A DNA stretch of 64,000 nt, taken from Telmatactis stephensoni. Its lineage: Eukaryota; Cnidaria; Anthozoa; Actiniaria; Isophelliidae. The stretch covers positions 248,001 to 312,000 of the forward strand of contig JALIZF010001868.1 of assembly GCA_029948255.1 (NCBI GenBank). The letters are read 5' to 3'. The notes below the pieces were generated by a model. The model was not told the origin of the DNA, ran no database searches, and saw only the letters and a program-made list of their open reading frames with translations. The number at the start of each line of letters is the position of its first letter. Positions within the stretch are counted from its first letter, which is position 1. The translations under genes and the position numbers were made by a program. Positions 23,777 to 33,357 of this stretch are shown one piece after another.

Positions 23777-24640
23777 GTAAACAACCAGTTTGACAAAGCC
23801 TTAGAATCTCACTAATTAAGTTATATCTTTGGATCCCATCAGAGCCATCAGGTATTTTATGAATCTCATTACATAGGTTTATGTTATTTGTGTATTCCTA
23901 CTTTAGTACTCGAGTATGATTTGGTACCAATCAATTCAAACAAACTAAAACTCAAGTCTGGATTCAAAGTATAGTAGTCAATAGGCTTCATTACTCCTTC
24001 AGTTGTTCACATGTTACTGTAATTACCACTTTTTTGAATGTTTCACTGACCTGCTTGCTTGTTGCCTTAACTAGCTGTATCCGAAAAAGAGGTTCCTTGT
24101 ACATACCATCAATCTTCTTTTATACATAATTTGATGTTGCTGGTATATATCCAACCAATTTGTTCCTCTCCGGACATTAGAAGGCAAAACACTCCAAGGC
24201 CGTATTTGCTACCGTATGCCAATGTAAAGACAACATATCCTCTTCCATGCAACGTATATGTAAGCGTATTCCACGTACCAAATTTACAATGATCTCTGTT
24301 ACATGCAGCACCTCTTTGACCCTGTTTGACCGCCATATTGAAAATCACCCAGAATCCTCTTGGAACGAGGTTTAGCCCACAGTTTAATGATTCAGCGGTT
24401 AACCCCATTACTAACCAACATGGCGGCGCCCATGTCCTGAATAACAGAACTTTCTTCTCGTTATTCCTTCCTTGTTCCTTACTTACGATGCAGTTCCTGG
24501 CTGGATGTTTTTTTGCGTTGGCTTTTGTTTTGAGACGACATAATCAAGAGCCTCAGCTCGGGCAAATGCAATATTTCTTCACACTGATTCAACCAGGAGC
24601 AAAATGAGAGGTGCTGATGATATGCTTGTGAGTACTAAGT
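23777..24640. other. Spacer between recombinase and RT, no domain seen
   Basis: No methyltransferase or hydrolase domain of the kind found in some DIRS elements is visible. Short ORFs on both strands lack recognisable motifs. Two MITEs follow at 24641 and 24981. Confidence 0.4.
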
Positions 24641-24800
24641 CTTAGTGCAGATTTCGTATGAGTGTGAAAAGGACCGGTACCGTGCCGTGCCGTGACCGCG
24701 TCAGTGCCGTGTTTCCTATCAAAACATTCGAAAATTCTGCCGTAACCGCGCCGCGACCGTGCCGCGGCCTTTTCACACTCATACGAAAATCTGCACTAAG
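24641..24800. mobile_element. 160-bp MITE (CTTAGTGCAGATTTCGTATG family), copy 1
   Basis: The ends are inverted over about 30 bp (CTTAGTGCAGATTTCGTATG and, on the right, its complement with one extra A). The GC-rich middle repeats the CCGTGCCG and CCGCG motifs. A shorter relative lies at 38840-38936. Confidence 0.75.
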
Positions 24801-24980
24801 CTTAATAACATTTATTGTTATTGTTGCTCGAAATTTGGTTTCTGTTTAAAATGCAATATGGTCAATTTGGCAATGACAGAATGATTAGCAGCTACCATTT
24901 AATGCATCAGTCAATTGAAAACCCAGCCCCCAACCCCTGGGGAGGTATTAATGTATATGGTAGTACCGGAGATTTAACAG

Positions 24981-25116
24981 CATAGACCACTCTCAAAATT
25001 ACTTGAGACCGAGGCTAATACGGATAAAACAAAAGAAAAGCTGGTCATGGCTGGCTGGTTTCTTTTGTTTAGTCATGTTAGCCTCGTTGTCAAGCAAATT
25101 TTGAAAGTGGTCTATG
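24981..25116. mobile_element. Short MITE with CATAGACCACT ends
   Basis: CATAGACCACTCTCAAAATT on the left pairs with AATTTTGAAAGTGGTCTATG on the right with one mismatch. CGAGGCTAA and AACAAAAGAAA pair further inside. The element is compact and non-coding. Confidence 0.7.
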
Positions 25117-25366
25117 GATCCACAGAGAAGATAGGATGACATTTAGCTGTCTTCTTGTCCCTGAGCAATATTGGAATATCATGTACCATAATATTAAAAG
25201 AAATTGCCTAAAAGTGCAAAACCATGATTTGTTATAACAGGTGTTTTGGAAATTTATTTTAGAAGGGAAACCATTGCATTTACATTCTATTTGTTTATTT
25301 TTTATTTGAGATCTAAGCTTATCGTAATAGATCGTCCTATTATAGACAATCTTGGGAAATCGTTAG

Positions 25367-25446
25367 GCTATATTAGGTGATATTAAGCGATATTAGGCGA
25401 TATTGGCCGATATTAGGCGATATTGGGCGATATTGGGCGATATTAG
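25367..25446. repeat. GATATTAGGC minisatellite
   Basis: Roughly eight imperfect 10-base units (GATATTAGGC, GATATTGGGC, GATATTGGCC) abut the end of the reverse-transcriptase frame. The last unit runs into its stop region, suggesting expansion after the element decayed. Confidence 0.8.
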
Positions 25447-26400
25447 GGCCCGGAGTAGGCCTGCACGTCCTCGCCAAAAGCCAACAACACATTAGCTAGT
25501 GCTAAAGTCTCTTTAACAACTATATCCTTCGAGCAGCACGAGGCATCCCAGTAATCTCTTACACCAACTGAAATCGAGCCCTGGCTTAGAGTACCGCCCC
25601 AAGCGAATGAAGATGGCGCTCCGATCTCCACGGGAGAAAACCAGACCACGATTCTAAGAAGCCAGAGCCAGTGTTCTAGTTCCAAAAGGAGAGGGCCTTC
25701 TAATTTGATGGGACGAGAGGTACTCGAGCCACGGGAGATGGCCAGGTTTATTTTGTTAGTGGAGAGCCGGGCTCCAGGCACTGCGAGGGCCATTGACATA
25801 CATTTCCCGGCAAGTTTTTGCAGAGTTACTAGCTCCACTTGAGATTTAGCCAACACTTCTTTGAGCTGAAGAAGGAACTTCTCTTTCTTATGAGGTAAAA
25901 GGGTAAATGACTGCAAGCGTGAATCAACCATAAAACCAAGGTAGGGCACCGATTGCGATGGGACAAGAATTGATTTACTAAGACCAATGGTGTATCCAAG
26001 CCGAATGCAGGTACCGACACGTGAAGAAGATTGCTGCATTGGCCATAGCAATGTTGGATTGCTCCGCGGAGAGGCCTTTGTAGGCAGATGGCTTGGAATG
26101 CGAAGGGAACGTCAGCTGGGATATGTGCCGATCATCTATGTATAGTGAACACGGAATACTCTTGGATCTCAGGAAATGGGACACCAGGCCGCCGGTAGAA
26201 TGATATATGTAAGCTGATAGCTTCCAACCAAAAGGAATGCACGTGTTCACGAAATACCATCCTCCCCATGACGAAAGCATGAAAGCATGACGTGATTTAT
26301 CATCGCATACCGCTTGGTAAGAATTTTTCGAGACGTATCGGGGCAGATCTTTCAAGGTACCTAGTTGGAACGGTCGATCAGCCATCCATAGGTTTAACAA
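25443..26400 (-). pseudogene. DIRS-like reverse transcriptase/RNase H, C-terminal two-thirds
   Basis: Two overlapping frames encode the RT palm and what follows. The first contains LNLWMADRPFQLGTLKDLPR, a CIPFGW segment and the catalytic YIDD (CSLYIDD) near 26150. After a frameshift the second contains PYLGFMVDS, LQKLAGKCMSMALAVPG and the LELEHWLWLL segment typical of DIRS/Gypsy-like RT-connection and RNase H. This would copy the element's RNA into cDNA. The frameshift near 26000 and an insertion at 26401-26926 inactivate it. No LTR-type integrase or aspartic protease is present, in keeping with a tyrosine-recombinase element. Confidence 0.8.
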
Positions 26401-26926
26401 GCCTATATTGCTTCAAAGCAATGATGTTTCGGCCCGCTCAAAACCCTTTAGATTCCTTTACGAGACTTGGAGTTCTAACTTGCAAAGAAAAATGTAAACT
26501 GAAAATCAAATTTGTTCATTAATATCAGCGGGATTCATTGTGACTCAACTAAGCGGAAAGTTTTTAAGCAATGTAGCAATGCAGCAATGCAACAAACCTC
26601 GATAAACAGCCTTTACAAGTTCTATTCCCGACCAATCAGAAAGGGGTGTTCCCACGGTCAAATAAACAATAGATAACACAATCTTTGCAAAACGTTTTAG
26701 CGCTTCCTTTCATGCGATTGGATGTCGGTGACAGGCACGTCAAATATCATTTGTTGGTAGGTTTTCACCAACAATTTTTTAATAGACGTGAAAAGAATGC
26801 GACATATAATTGGATGTGTTATAAAAGTATGACAGCTAATTGACAGACGAGCCAAAAATTATGGGTTAGCAAACCAAACACAGTAACGTTTCGGCCTGAG
26901 GGCCGAAACAAAAACCTATCGTTACA
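26401..26926. mobile_element. Insertion splitting the reverse transcriptase
   Basis: RT homology stops at 26400 (before LNLWMADRP) and resumes at about 26927 (ending ...PSKPRLCNDR). The intervening DNA is foreign to the frame. Its right end carries a GTTTCGGCC/GGCCGAAAC palindrome (26887-26908) and the left end has GTTTCGGCCCG at 26429. No clean target duplication was seen, so its class is unknown. Confidence 0.55.
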
Positions 26927-27388
26927 GAGTCTGGGTTTAGACGGCTCAACATTTAAAGGCAGAACAAGGTGTGGAGGGGACACTCGGTCGACTTTCCCCC
27001 ATAATGCAATGGCCCCTGTTTGGAGTCTTTCCAAGATTGTGCTGGAGATAACATTAACAAACGGTCTGCCCGAAGGGTGATTGGCAAATACCCTAGGTGG
27101 TGGGGGCCACAGTTGTATTCTTCTCCTTTATAACTACCCTAGCTTGAAATGAACAAAATACTCGTGTATATCCACCTTGCAAACAATCCAATTAATCACT
27201 TCCAAAGCTTGAGGGTAGTGCGGTGCTGATTTGAAAATCTCGCGCCATGCTTCGGGGTGACGGTGTAATTCACCCGCCACAAAATTATTGGGATCTCGAA
27301 ACAACAACGTGTTAGCATCGGCCAAAGCACACCCTTGAAGGACAGATTCGGCAAATGCACGATCCGACTGACTACACTCAGCTGTCAT
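26927..27388 (-). pseudogene. DIRS-like reverse transcriptase, N-terminal part
   Basis: The upper frame (27388-27134) ends in the conserved HPEAWREIF...VDIHEYFVHFK segment. After a short disrupted patch the next frame reads PPPRVFANHPSGRPFV, then LWGKVDRVSPPHLVLPL and EPSKPRLCNDR, the fingers region leading into the RT core. It is continuous with the frame resuming at 26400 once the insertion is removed. Frame breaks confirm it is a relic. Confidence 0.75.
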
Positions 27389-27839
27389 CTCCCGGAACTC
27401 CCCAGTAGAACCAGTACCATCTGATCAGTAAACCCATGGAACCTTGTTAGGAACTACATTGGTGGGATCAAACTTTTCTGTACATTCCCAAAAGTGAAAA
27501 GAAAGGTCCTGCTTTTGACGCTTTTGAAACGGCTGCAAAACAACAACAAAAAATAGGGAGTCAACCTGGAGATGACAGCCTTAACCCCGGTAATCCGAGA
27601 AGGAAATTAGTTTCCTTTTAAGACTGCCATCCAGGAAGAAATAGAACCCCGCACCCTTAGGACAAAATAAATGAAGCGAGTGAAGACAACTCTATTGTAA
27701 ATTAACTAAGTCATTCGTAACAAAATAAATTGTGGCAGTAATTTAACTATGCCCGTTGAGACTAATGTTTTGAGCGATTTTAAGTATCACTTGCGCTGAT
27801 TTGAATCGGGGTACGAAGGGGGCATGAGAGGCTGAAGTC

Positions 27840-28234
27840 CCCGGGGGGGGGGGGGGGGGGACTCCGATCGTAAATGGAAGGGGATGCTCGTCGTACCTTT
27901 TAGGGGTCAAAATCTGCAATCTGGTACCTTTTAGGGTGTCTCAGACTTAAGTGGACTACCAGAGTAGCTGGTACCTTTTAGGGACTGTTTTGTGGTAAAT
28001 AAACTACCTAAAATAAGCATGAAAGGGACGATAATTGAATCTTCAAAGCACATCGATAACAAAGTGTTTCATTACTTTAATTCTTTATTATTGTTTTTGA
28101 ATTGGTACCTTTTAGGGGTAGAAATCAATTGTTGCCACTCCCACTCAGGTACCTTTTAGGGGTCATTTTCAAAATATCCGACGAGCATCCCCGTCCTCTT
28201 ATATATAGGAGCCCCCCCCCCCCCCCCGGGGGGG
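27840..28234. mobile_element. Poly-G/poly-C-ended hAT-like MITE
   Basis: An 18-G run opens the element and a 16-C run followed by G8 closes it. The inverted motif GGGGATGCTCGTCG occurs near both ends. GGTACCTTTTAGGG recurs four or more times inside, partly in tandem. GCTGAAGTC (27831-27839) and GCTGAGGTC (28235-28243) look like an imperfect 8-9 bp target duplication. Related in design to the element at 9040-9349. It sits between the gag-like and RT segments of the DIRS-like element. Confidence 0.75.
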
Positions 28235-28313
28235 GCTGAGGTCTCCTGTAAGGTTGCATGCTTCTTGGTCGACGAAATCACTGAGCCGCCCTGTGGCCTG
28301 GCACACCACAGTG

Positions 28314-28672
28314 TCAACAAATCATGCGAGAAGCTGTGCTGGAAGAAGTGGTTGAAGTAGTTGAAGTATGACTCGGCTGGCCATTTGAAGTTTTCTTCTT
28401 GAACAGCTTATCAACCTTGGCCAGGGAGTCCAAAAAACCAGAATACTCCTTTTCGGCTAACAGAGCGAGGAAGTAGGCTTTAAACTGGGCACGAGGGGTA
28501 CGCAGTTTATCTCTGAGCGTTTCAACAATAATGCTGTACGCGGTTCATTTGGCATGCTTGGTAGATTGAGCGACCTGCAGCAGCTGCTCCGCCAAAGAAA
28601 GGGCATCGTACTTATCAAAATCCTCATTTTTACGCATTCCGTAACGGGTAATCTTCAAAATCATGCTATCAA
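28314..28672 (-). pseudogene. Possible gag-like ORF1 of the DIRS-like element
   Basis: About 119 codons in one frame, interrupted by a single TGA at 28545-28547 where TGG would restore a Trp. The sequence looks helical and charged (LAEQLLQVAQSTKHAK, LLAEKEYSGFLDSLAKVDK) and ends in a Ser/Thr-rich tail. I do not recognise a family. The position upstream of RT and the same strand suggest a structural ORF1, but this is inference only. Confidence 0.4.
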
Positions 28673-29277
28673 CTGTCACACTTTAATTTGGGCCTGTTCC
28701 AACGACTGAATCCTTCTTTGGAGTTGCTGAAGTAAATAAAAGGGGCTATCATGCAACTTATGCGACAAACCGGGAACGAAAAAAGGGCAGGAAGGTCACA
28801 GGGCATGACACTGCTGCATCTCATGAAACTCGTGCTCAAGGACAAAAGAAGACAAAACGCAAGAAATAAAATTCTTAAACAATGGGCACATTGGTCATCC
28901 AAGAGAATCTTATTTCCAAAGAAACAAAGAGGTATTGCATAAAGCATAAAGGCAATAGGGAACCAAAACGGGGACAAAGGCAATGAAACAAACAAACCTA
29001 ATTATAAAAAGGGAAACCAAACTGAAAACAAAACAAAACGGCAAAGAAGAAGAAATATTTTTAAAAAGTTGAATATAATTAAAAAGGACGCGTAAACTAT
29101 AAAAAACTATAAATATGAAATATCATGAAAAACATTTTATAAAGTAAACAAATTGGATTGGAAACCTTAACCAACCGAGTATTAAATAAAAAGGATAAAT
29201 GATATCAAGCTGATGAAGAAAGATAAAACGCAGTTAGAAGTAAAATATCACTTTAAAGCCAAACAAAACACGGGGAG
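28673..29277. other. A-rich, gene-poor stretch
   Basis: This A-rich plus strand precedes the tandem array. It may be the 5' untranslated region of the minus-strand retrotransposon. No motif was found. Confidence 0.35.
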
Positions 29278-29724
29278 AAAAGGCCAAATATCTCACTTTA
29301 CAATCGCCTACTACGCCGCTCGAGGGTTCAAACCTCACGAGGCGAAAAGGCCAAATATCACTTAACAATCGCCTATACTACGCCGCTCGTGGGTTCAAAC
29401 CACACGAGGCGAAAAGGCCAAATATCACTTAACAATCGCCTACTACGCCGCTCGAGGGTCTAACCGACAAACCACACAAGGCGAAAAGGCCAAATATCAC
29501 TTTACAATCGCCAACTACGCCGCTCGAGGGTTCAAACCTCACGAGGCGAAAAGGCCAAATATCACTTAACAATCGCCTATACTACGCCGCTCGAGGGTTC
29601 AAACCCCACGAGGCGAAAAGGCCAAATATCACTGTACAATCGCCTACTACGCCGCTCGAGGGTCTAACCGACAAACCACACAAGGCGAAAAGGCCAAATA
29701 TCACTTTACAATCGCCAACTACGC
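29278..29724. repeat. 67-bp tandem array with trimeric higher-order structure
   Basis: There are six full units and one partial, starting AAAAGGCCAAATATCACTT at 29278, 29345, 29412, 29484, 29549, 29616 and 29688. Unit lengths are 67, 67, 72, 65, 67 and 72. Units 1-3 and 4-6 match position by position (type 3 carries the variant GGTCTAACCGACAAACC), giving a trimer period of about 205 bp. Most units hold CGAGGGTTCAAACC, which fits the RNA polymerase III B-box core. The array adjoins the candidate 5' terminal repeat of the DIRS-like element. Confidence 0.9.
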
Positions 29725-29774
29725 GATTGATAAATAGAATAAAACACCCCAGGATATGCCGGATTGTTTGGAAA

Positions 29775-30830
29775 CACGCCGGGGCCAACCACTCTCCAAA
29801 ATGGATCATTTAAGAATCATTTTCTGATAACTTTCTAAGCATTAGATGTATTTTGATGAAACTTTGTCAATGAAATAGAACCATTCTGGAAAACTTTTTC
29901 TTGGTATTTTGATGACACAAAGTTGATACTATGACGTCATTATCAATGTTGCAATTTTTTGACAATTTTTCAAATTATGAATTCAATTTTTCTAAGTGAC
30001 CAGTTTGAAATTAAAGGTACTATCCAGAGGAGTTCAAATCTGAAAACTGTTTTACGATAGCATCAATATTTGATGAGTTATGAGAAATTAAATAATAGAC
30101 AAACCACCCCTCCCCCCTCACACAATTTCTTTAGGAAGATTTAGGAAAACAAACCTCTTGGTAAATTTTTTTCTGTAATGATTTAAATCAGTCTATTTTT
30201 GCCTTAAAATACTATACTAAATGTTTTCTAAAATCGTATGATTTCCGAATTTTGAATTTCGTTCTCAATGTGGAGATATTAAGGAAAGTTTCATCATGAC
30301 GTCATATGATGACGTCACAAGATTTTAACTTTTTGTTTAAAACAGACAATAAGAGAAAGTTGTTCCCAAATGTGTGTCGCATCTTTTCGTGCTAGACAAG
30401 TATTACATATGTAAATTGTATTTGGTCTTGATACAACGATAGAAATATACAAAAATAATTAATTTTGAAATTCCTCAATGATATGACGTCATCAAAAGCA
30501 ACTAAAATAAAAAAAATTATAACTTCTCACATATTTATGCTATCAACAATCTGTTTTCGGCATACATCTCCTCGTTATCTAGTCTTTCATTTTGCTCACA
30601 TAAATGTAGATTAATCCTTGTTTGTAACATCATCAAAAAGTTGCAACATTTCTGGTGACGTCATAATATCGACATTTTCTGTCAAACGTCAATCAAAATG
30701 TTGCGGCGTACAGTGTCTCGCAATAGCCTAAGTTTAGTCCAGAAACTCCTTTTCGGTCAAAAGATATAAGGAAATATATATTTTTGTCACGCTGTGATGA
30801 GCCATTTGGGGGGTAGTTGGCCCCAGCGTG
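29775..30830. mobile_element. 1056-bp non-autonomous element with CAC...GTG ends, CMC-like
   Basis: The inverted ends match over about 29 bp, starting CACGCCGGGGCCAAC and ending GTTGGCCCCAGCGTG. AAA is duplicated (29772-29774, 30831-30833), and the paralogue at 22070-22072 shows the single AAA empty site. CAC termini with 3-bp duplications fit the CACTA/Mirage/Chapaev (CMC) group. There is no transposase. The interior holds five TGACGTCA octamers (29932, 30297, 30310, 30484, 30656). Confidence 0.9.
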
Positions 30831-30857
30831 AAATCATTTCAAAGTCAAAGTACTTTA

Positions 30858-31266
30858 TATAGGTGGATCTTTGTTTACAATACAATTTTTGCTCATTAGC
30901 ATAGGCATTTCTCTTTTCAACCAAATAAACACCAAATCACCTCTGAATGTTGAAAGGGCATGGCAAAACTAGCTTTCTTTGGAAATTTGAGCGTGGCACA
31001 AGCAATAGTTTTTGCGTGATTCAGTTTTAAAAACTCTAAATTTTACAGAGAATGTATGGGCTCATTAGCGCTTTTGCCACCCAGAAATTTGAAACTGGAT
31101 ATCTCGCACAATATTGCATGCAAAGAGCTAAAAAATTTTGTAGATTACTTACATTAAAAAGCTCTTAAACGTTTTGTACTCAGTTTGTAATCTTATCGAT
31201 TTTTAACCATATGCTAATGAAGCAGAATTTAAGCGCATGACGTCATGGTCAGCAAAGATCTATATA
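30858..31266. mobile_element. 409-bp TA-target MITE
   Basis: Inverted ends TATAGGTGGATCTTTG and CAAAGATCTATATA. The TA at 30856-30857 is repeated at 31267-31268; the paralogue at 22100-22113 keeps the uninterrupted TACTTTAGAGCGGA site. No coding capacity. A TGACGTCA octamer lies at 31238-31245. Confidence 0.8.
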
Positions 31267-31308
31267 TAGAGCGGATTTTCGGCGGGGTTTCAAAGTTCAT
31301 CATGTTAC

Positions 31309-33357
31309 AGACACCTGATTGGCTGATACCTCACGAATAATTACGAGTTTGAGAATATCTATGCAACTACCTCGAGAACTTAAAACATATTTAGCATCAA
31401 TATGTTCAAGGGATGTCAAGGAATAATGAAATTGGTAAGCTGTCCATCCTAAATCGATCTCTGGTAAAACTTGAGAGTTTGGAGGAGGGTCGCATGGGTT
31501 AACCGTTAGCCGTTAAACGGCCAAAAATTCACACTACACGAAATAGCAGATTTACGCTTGCGTGATTTACGCGACTGTCGTAAAGACCAATTAAGAAAGA
31601 TCAGTTTTATTCCTCGGTGTAAAGCCGTTCAAAGGTAACATTTGCAATTGACGTTTAAGCTGAAGAAAGATCATCTATGCATTTCTTACACGCTGCAATT
31701 TCAGTGTTCGTGCACCAACATGTCAGTCAAAAATCGTAAATAATATCTTTAGCATATCTTTCGGCTTGACACTTCGTGTCTACTTCGGGGATTTCTGAAT
31801 TACGCACGCACGCATGAAGTCCATGACATAGCTTAAAGCCAGTAACAACAAATCTTTAGCTGAAACTTTCCCCGGGTCGGTTTCACGAGATGGTTTCACG
31901 AACAGCAGAACTGCTTTCCGCTACTCCTGCAACAGAAACGTGTGTCGCGAACAAGTTTCAGAACGAAATTTCAGCGTATAACACCCCTTATGAAAATCGT
32001 CTCGCATCGGCGATCGAGACAAGTTTCAGATAAAAGTTTCAGCGTGTAACAGCGCCTTAACTTGCTAGCAGATGCCCGTTGTTGTTTCTATTCTCCTTTG
32101 TCGATCAGTTTTTCGCTGTATCGTAATTTGCTGTGTTGTTATGGTCCGAACCGATCCTGCATCGGTCGTTTCAACTGTTAGCAGCAAAAGCGACAGCTAT
32201 CAGCCAAAACAAAAGCGGGCGTGGAAGTAGCGAAAAGACACACAGCAAAAGAGAGAGAAAGTTAAGGAATTAAAGAACACCTTTGTCAAAAAAGTGTAAC
32301 TTATTGAAAATGGGATTTATCTTGCGAGTGAAGTAATTATACTTATGCTTCTTTCATGAAATGGCTCAGTGCCCACATTAGCATACAAGCAAAACTCATT
32401 CATGTGTTATACGAACTCGCTCTATTTAGTTTAAATTAGTTAAGTTAAGTTATCGGGCACAAACTCTAAAAGCGGGAAACATAAATAGCACTCAATAGCG
32501 CTAAATTATGCTCATTCTACTGTTTAATTATATTAGTAATATTAATGTACTGAACTGTATGCGAAAAATATTTCAATAAATTGAATATTTGGCACAAATA
32601 GTAGTATATATAATTTTGTTATTTAGACTCCTTCCCAATCCAAACTCATGGGGGGCGTTATAAAATACTTATTTAGAAAATTGATTATTGTCAAATACGC
32701 TTTCATGTGTGATGTTTGAATGATTACATGTCTAGGAGAGGTTTATATGGCAAGGCGTAACGCTTCATTACGGACCCTTGTCCCTAACCCTATTCGCAAT
32801 TTTCTACTCCTGTGTGATTCTTTGAACTCAACATTTGAACCAATCAATTATTATTGAACTATCATATTCTATGATTTGAATTGCATATCAATATTATATT
32901 CATCTTTATTTGTGTTTTGTCTGTAAAACGAATTTGTTTGTAAAGAACATATGTTTGTATTATATTTGTATAATTTATTTAATCTTTATTTTGAGGGCCG
33001 TATGTTAGACAAGCCGGCGATACACGCTGCAATTTTTTCTCGCGCTTGCAATGCAATTTTAGGGATTTTGTTGCGAGAGCGAACTGAAATTGCCGAGTGT
33101 ATCATGTCTGGCAACAACATTGACGCATCACAACAAAAAAATTGTTGCAGAAAGTTCACATTACAAGTTAGAACTTTTCTCTGCAACATTGCACGCTCGT
33201 ACTGAATGTTGCACAGTGATGATAGACGCTGCAATTTTTCTCTGCAACCAAATCTAAAATTGCATTGCCAGAGCGAGAAAATATGGTTTAAGCATCTTAA
33301 GACTGACTAAAACTCGTCTTTTTTTCTAATTATACATAATATCGTGATATTTTTTAG
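31309..33357. other. Upstream region of GATM; first coding exon not located
   Basis: The missing GATM exon with start codon and mitochondrial transit peptide could lie here, but I could not pick one. AGTTTCAGCGT(A/G)TAACA recurs (about 31970-32050), and a TGCAATTTTT-rich block with related inverted pieces spans about 33020-33270, both probably repeats. A 29-codon ORF from 32151 lacks transit-peptide character. Confidence 0.4.

Larger units (their letters stand above)
22019..31308 (-). mobile_element. Decayed DIRS/Ngaro-like tyrosine-recombinase retrotransposon
   Basis: On the minus strand the parts run in the usual order of these elements: a possible gag-like ORF (28314-28672), reverse transcriptase/RNase H (25443-27388), then a tyrosine recombinase (22419-23776). 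A repeat of about 130 bp starting GATAAATAGAATAAAACACC lies in the same orientation on both sides (22019-22152; 29729-31308 once two nested insertions are removed). These could be the direct terminal repeats of a Ngaro/PAT-type element. Frameshifts, stops and at least five inserted elements show it is inactive. The true ends are uncertain; the flanking repeat could instead be an unrelated dispersed repeat. Confidence 0.6.

Noticed and set aside
29278..29724. CRISPR array
   Set aside because: Units are contiguous 67-bp tandem copies without unique spacers, in animal DNA.
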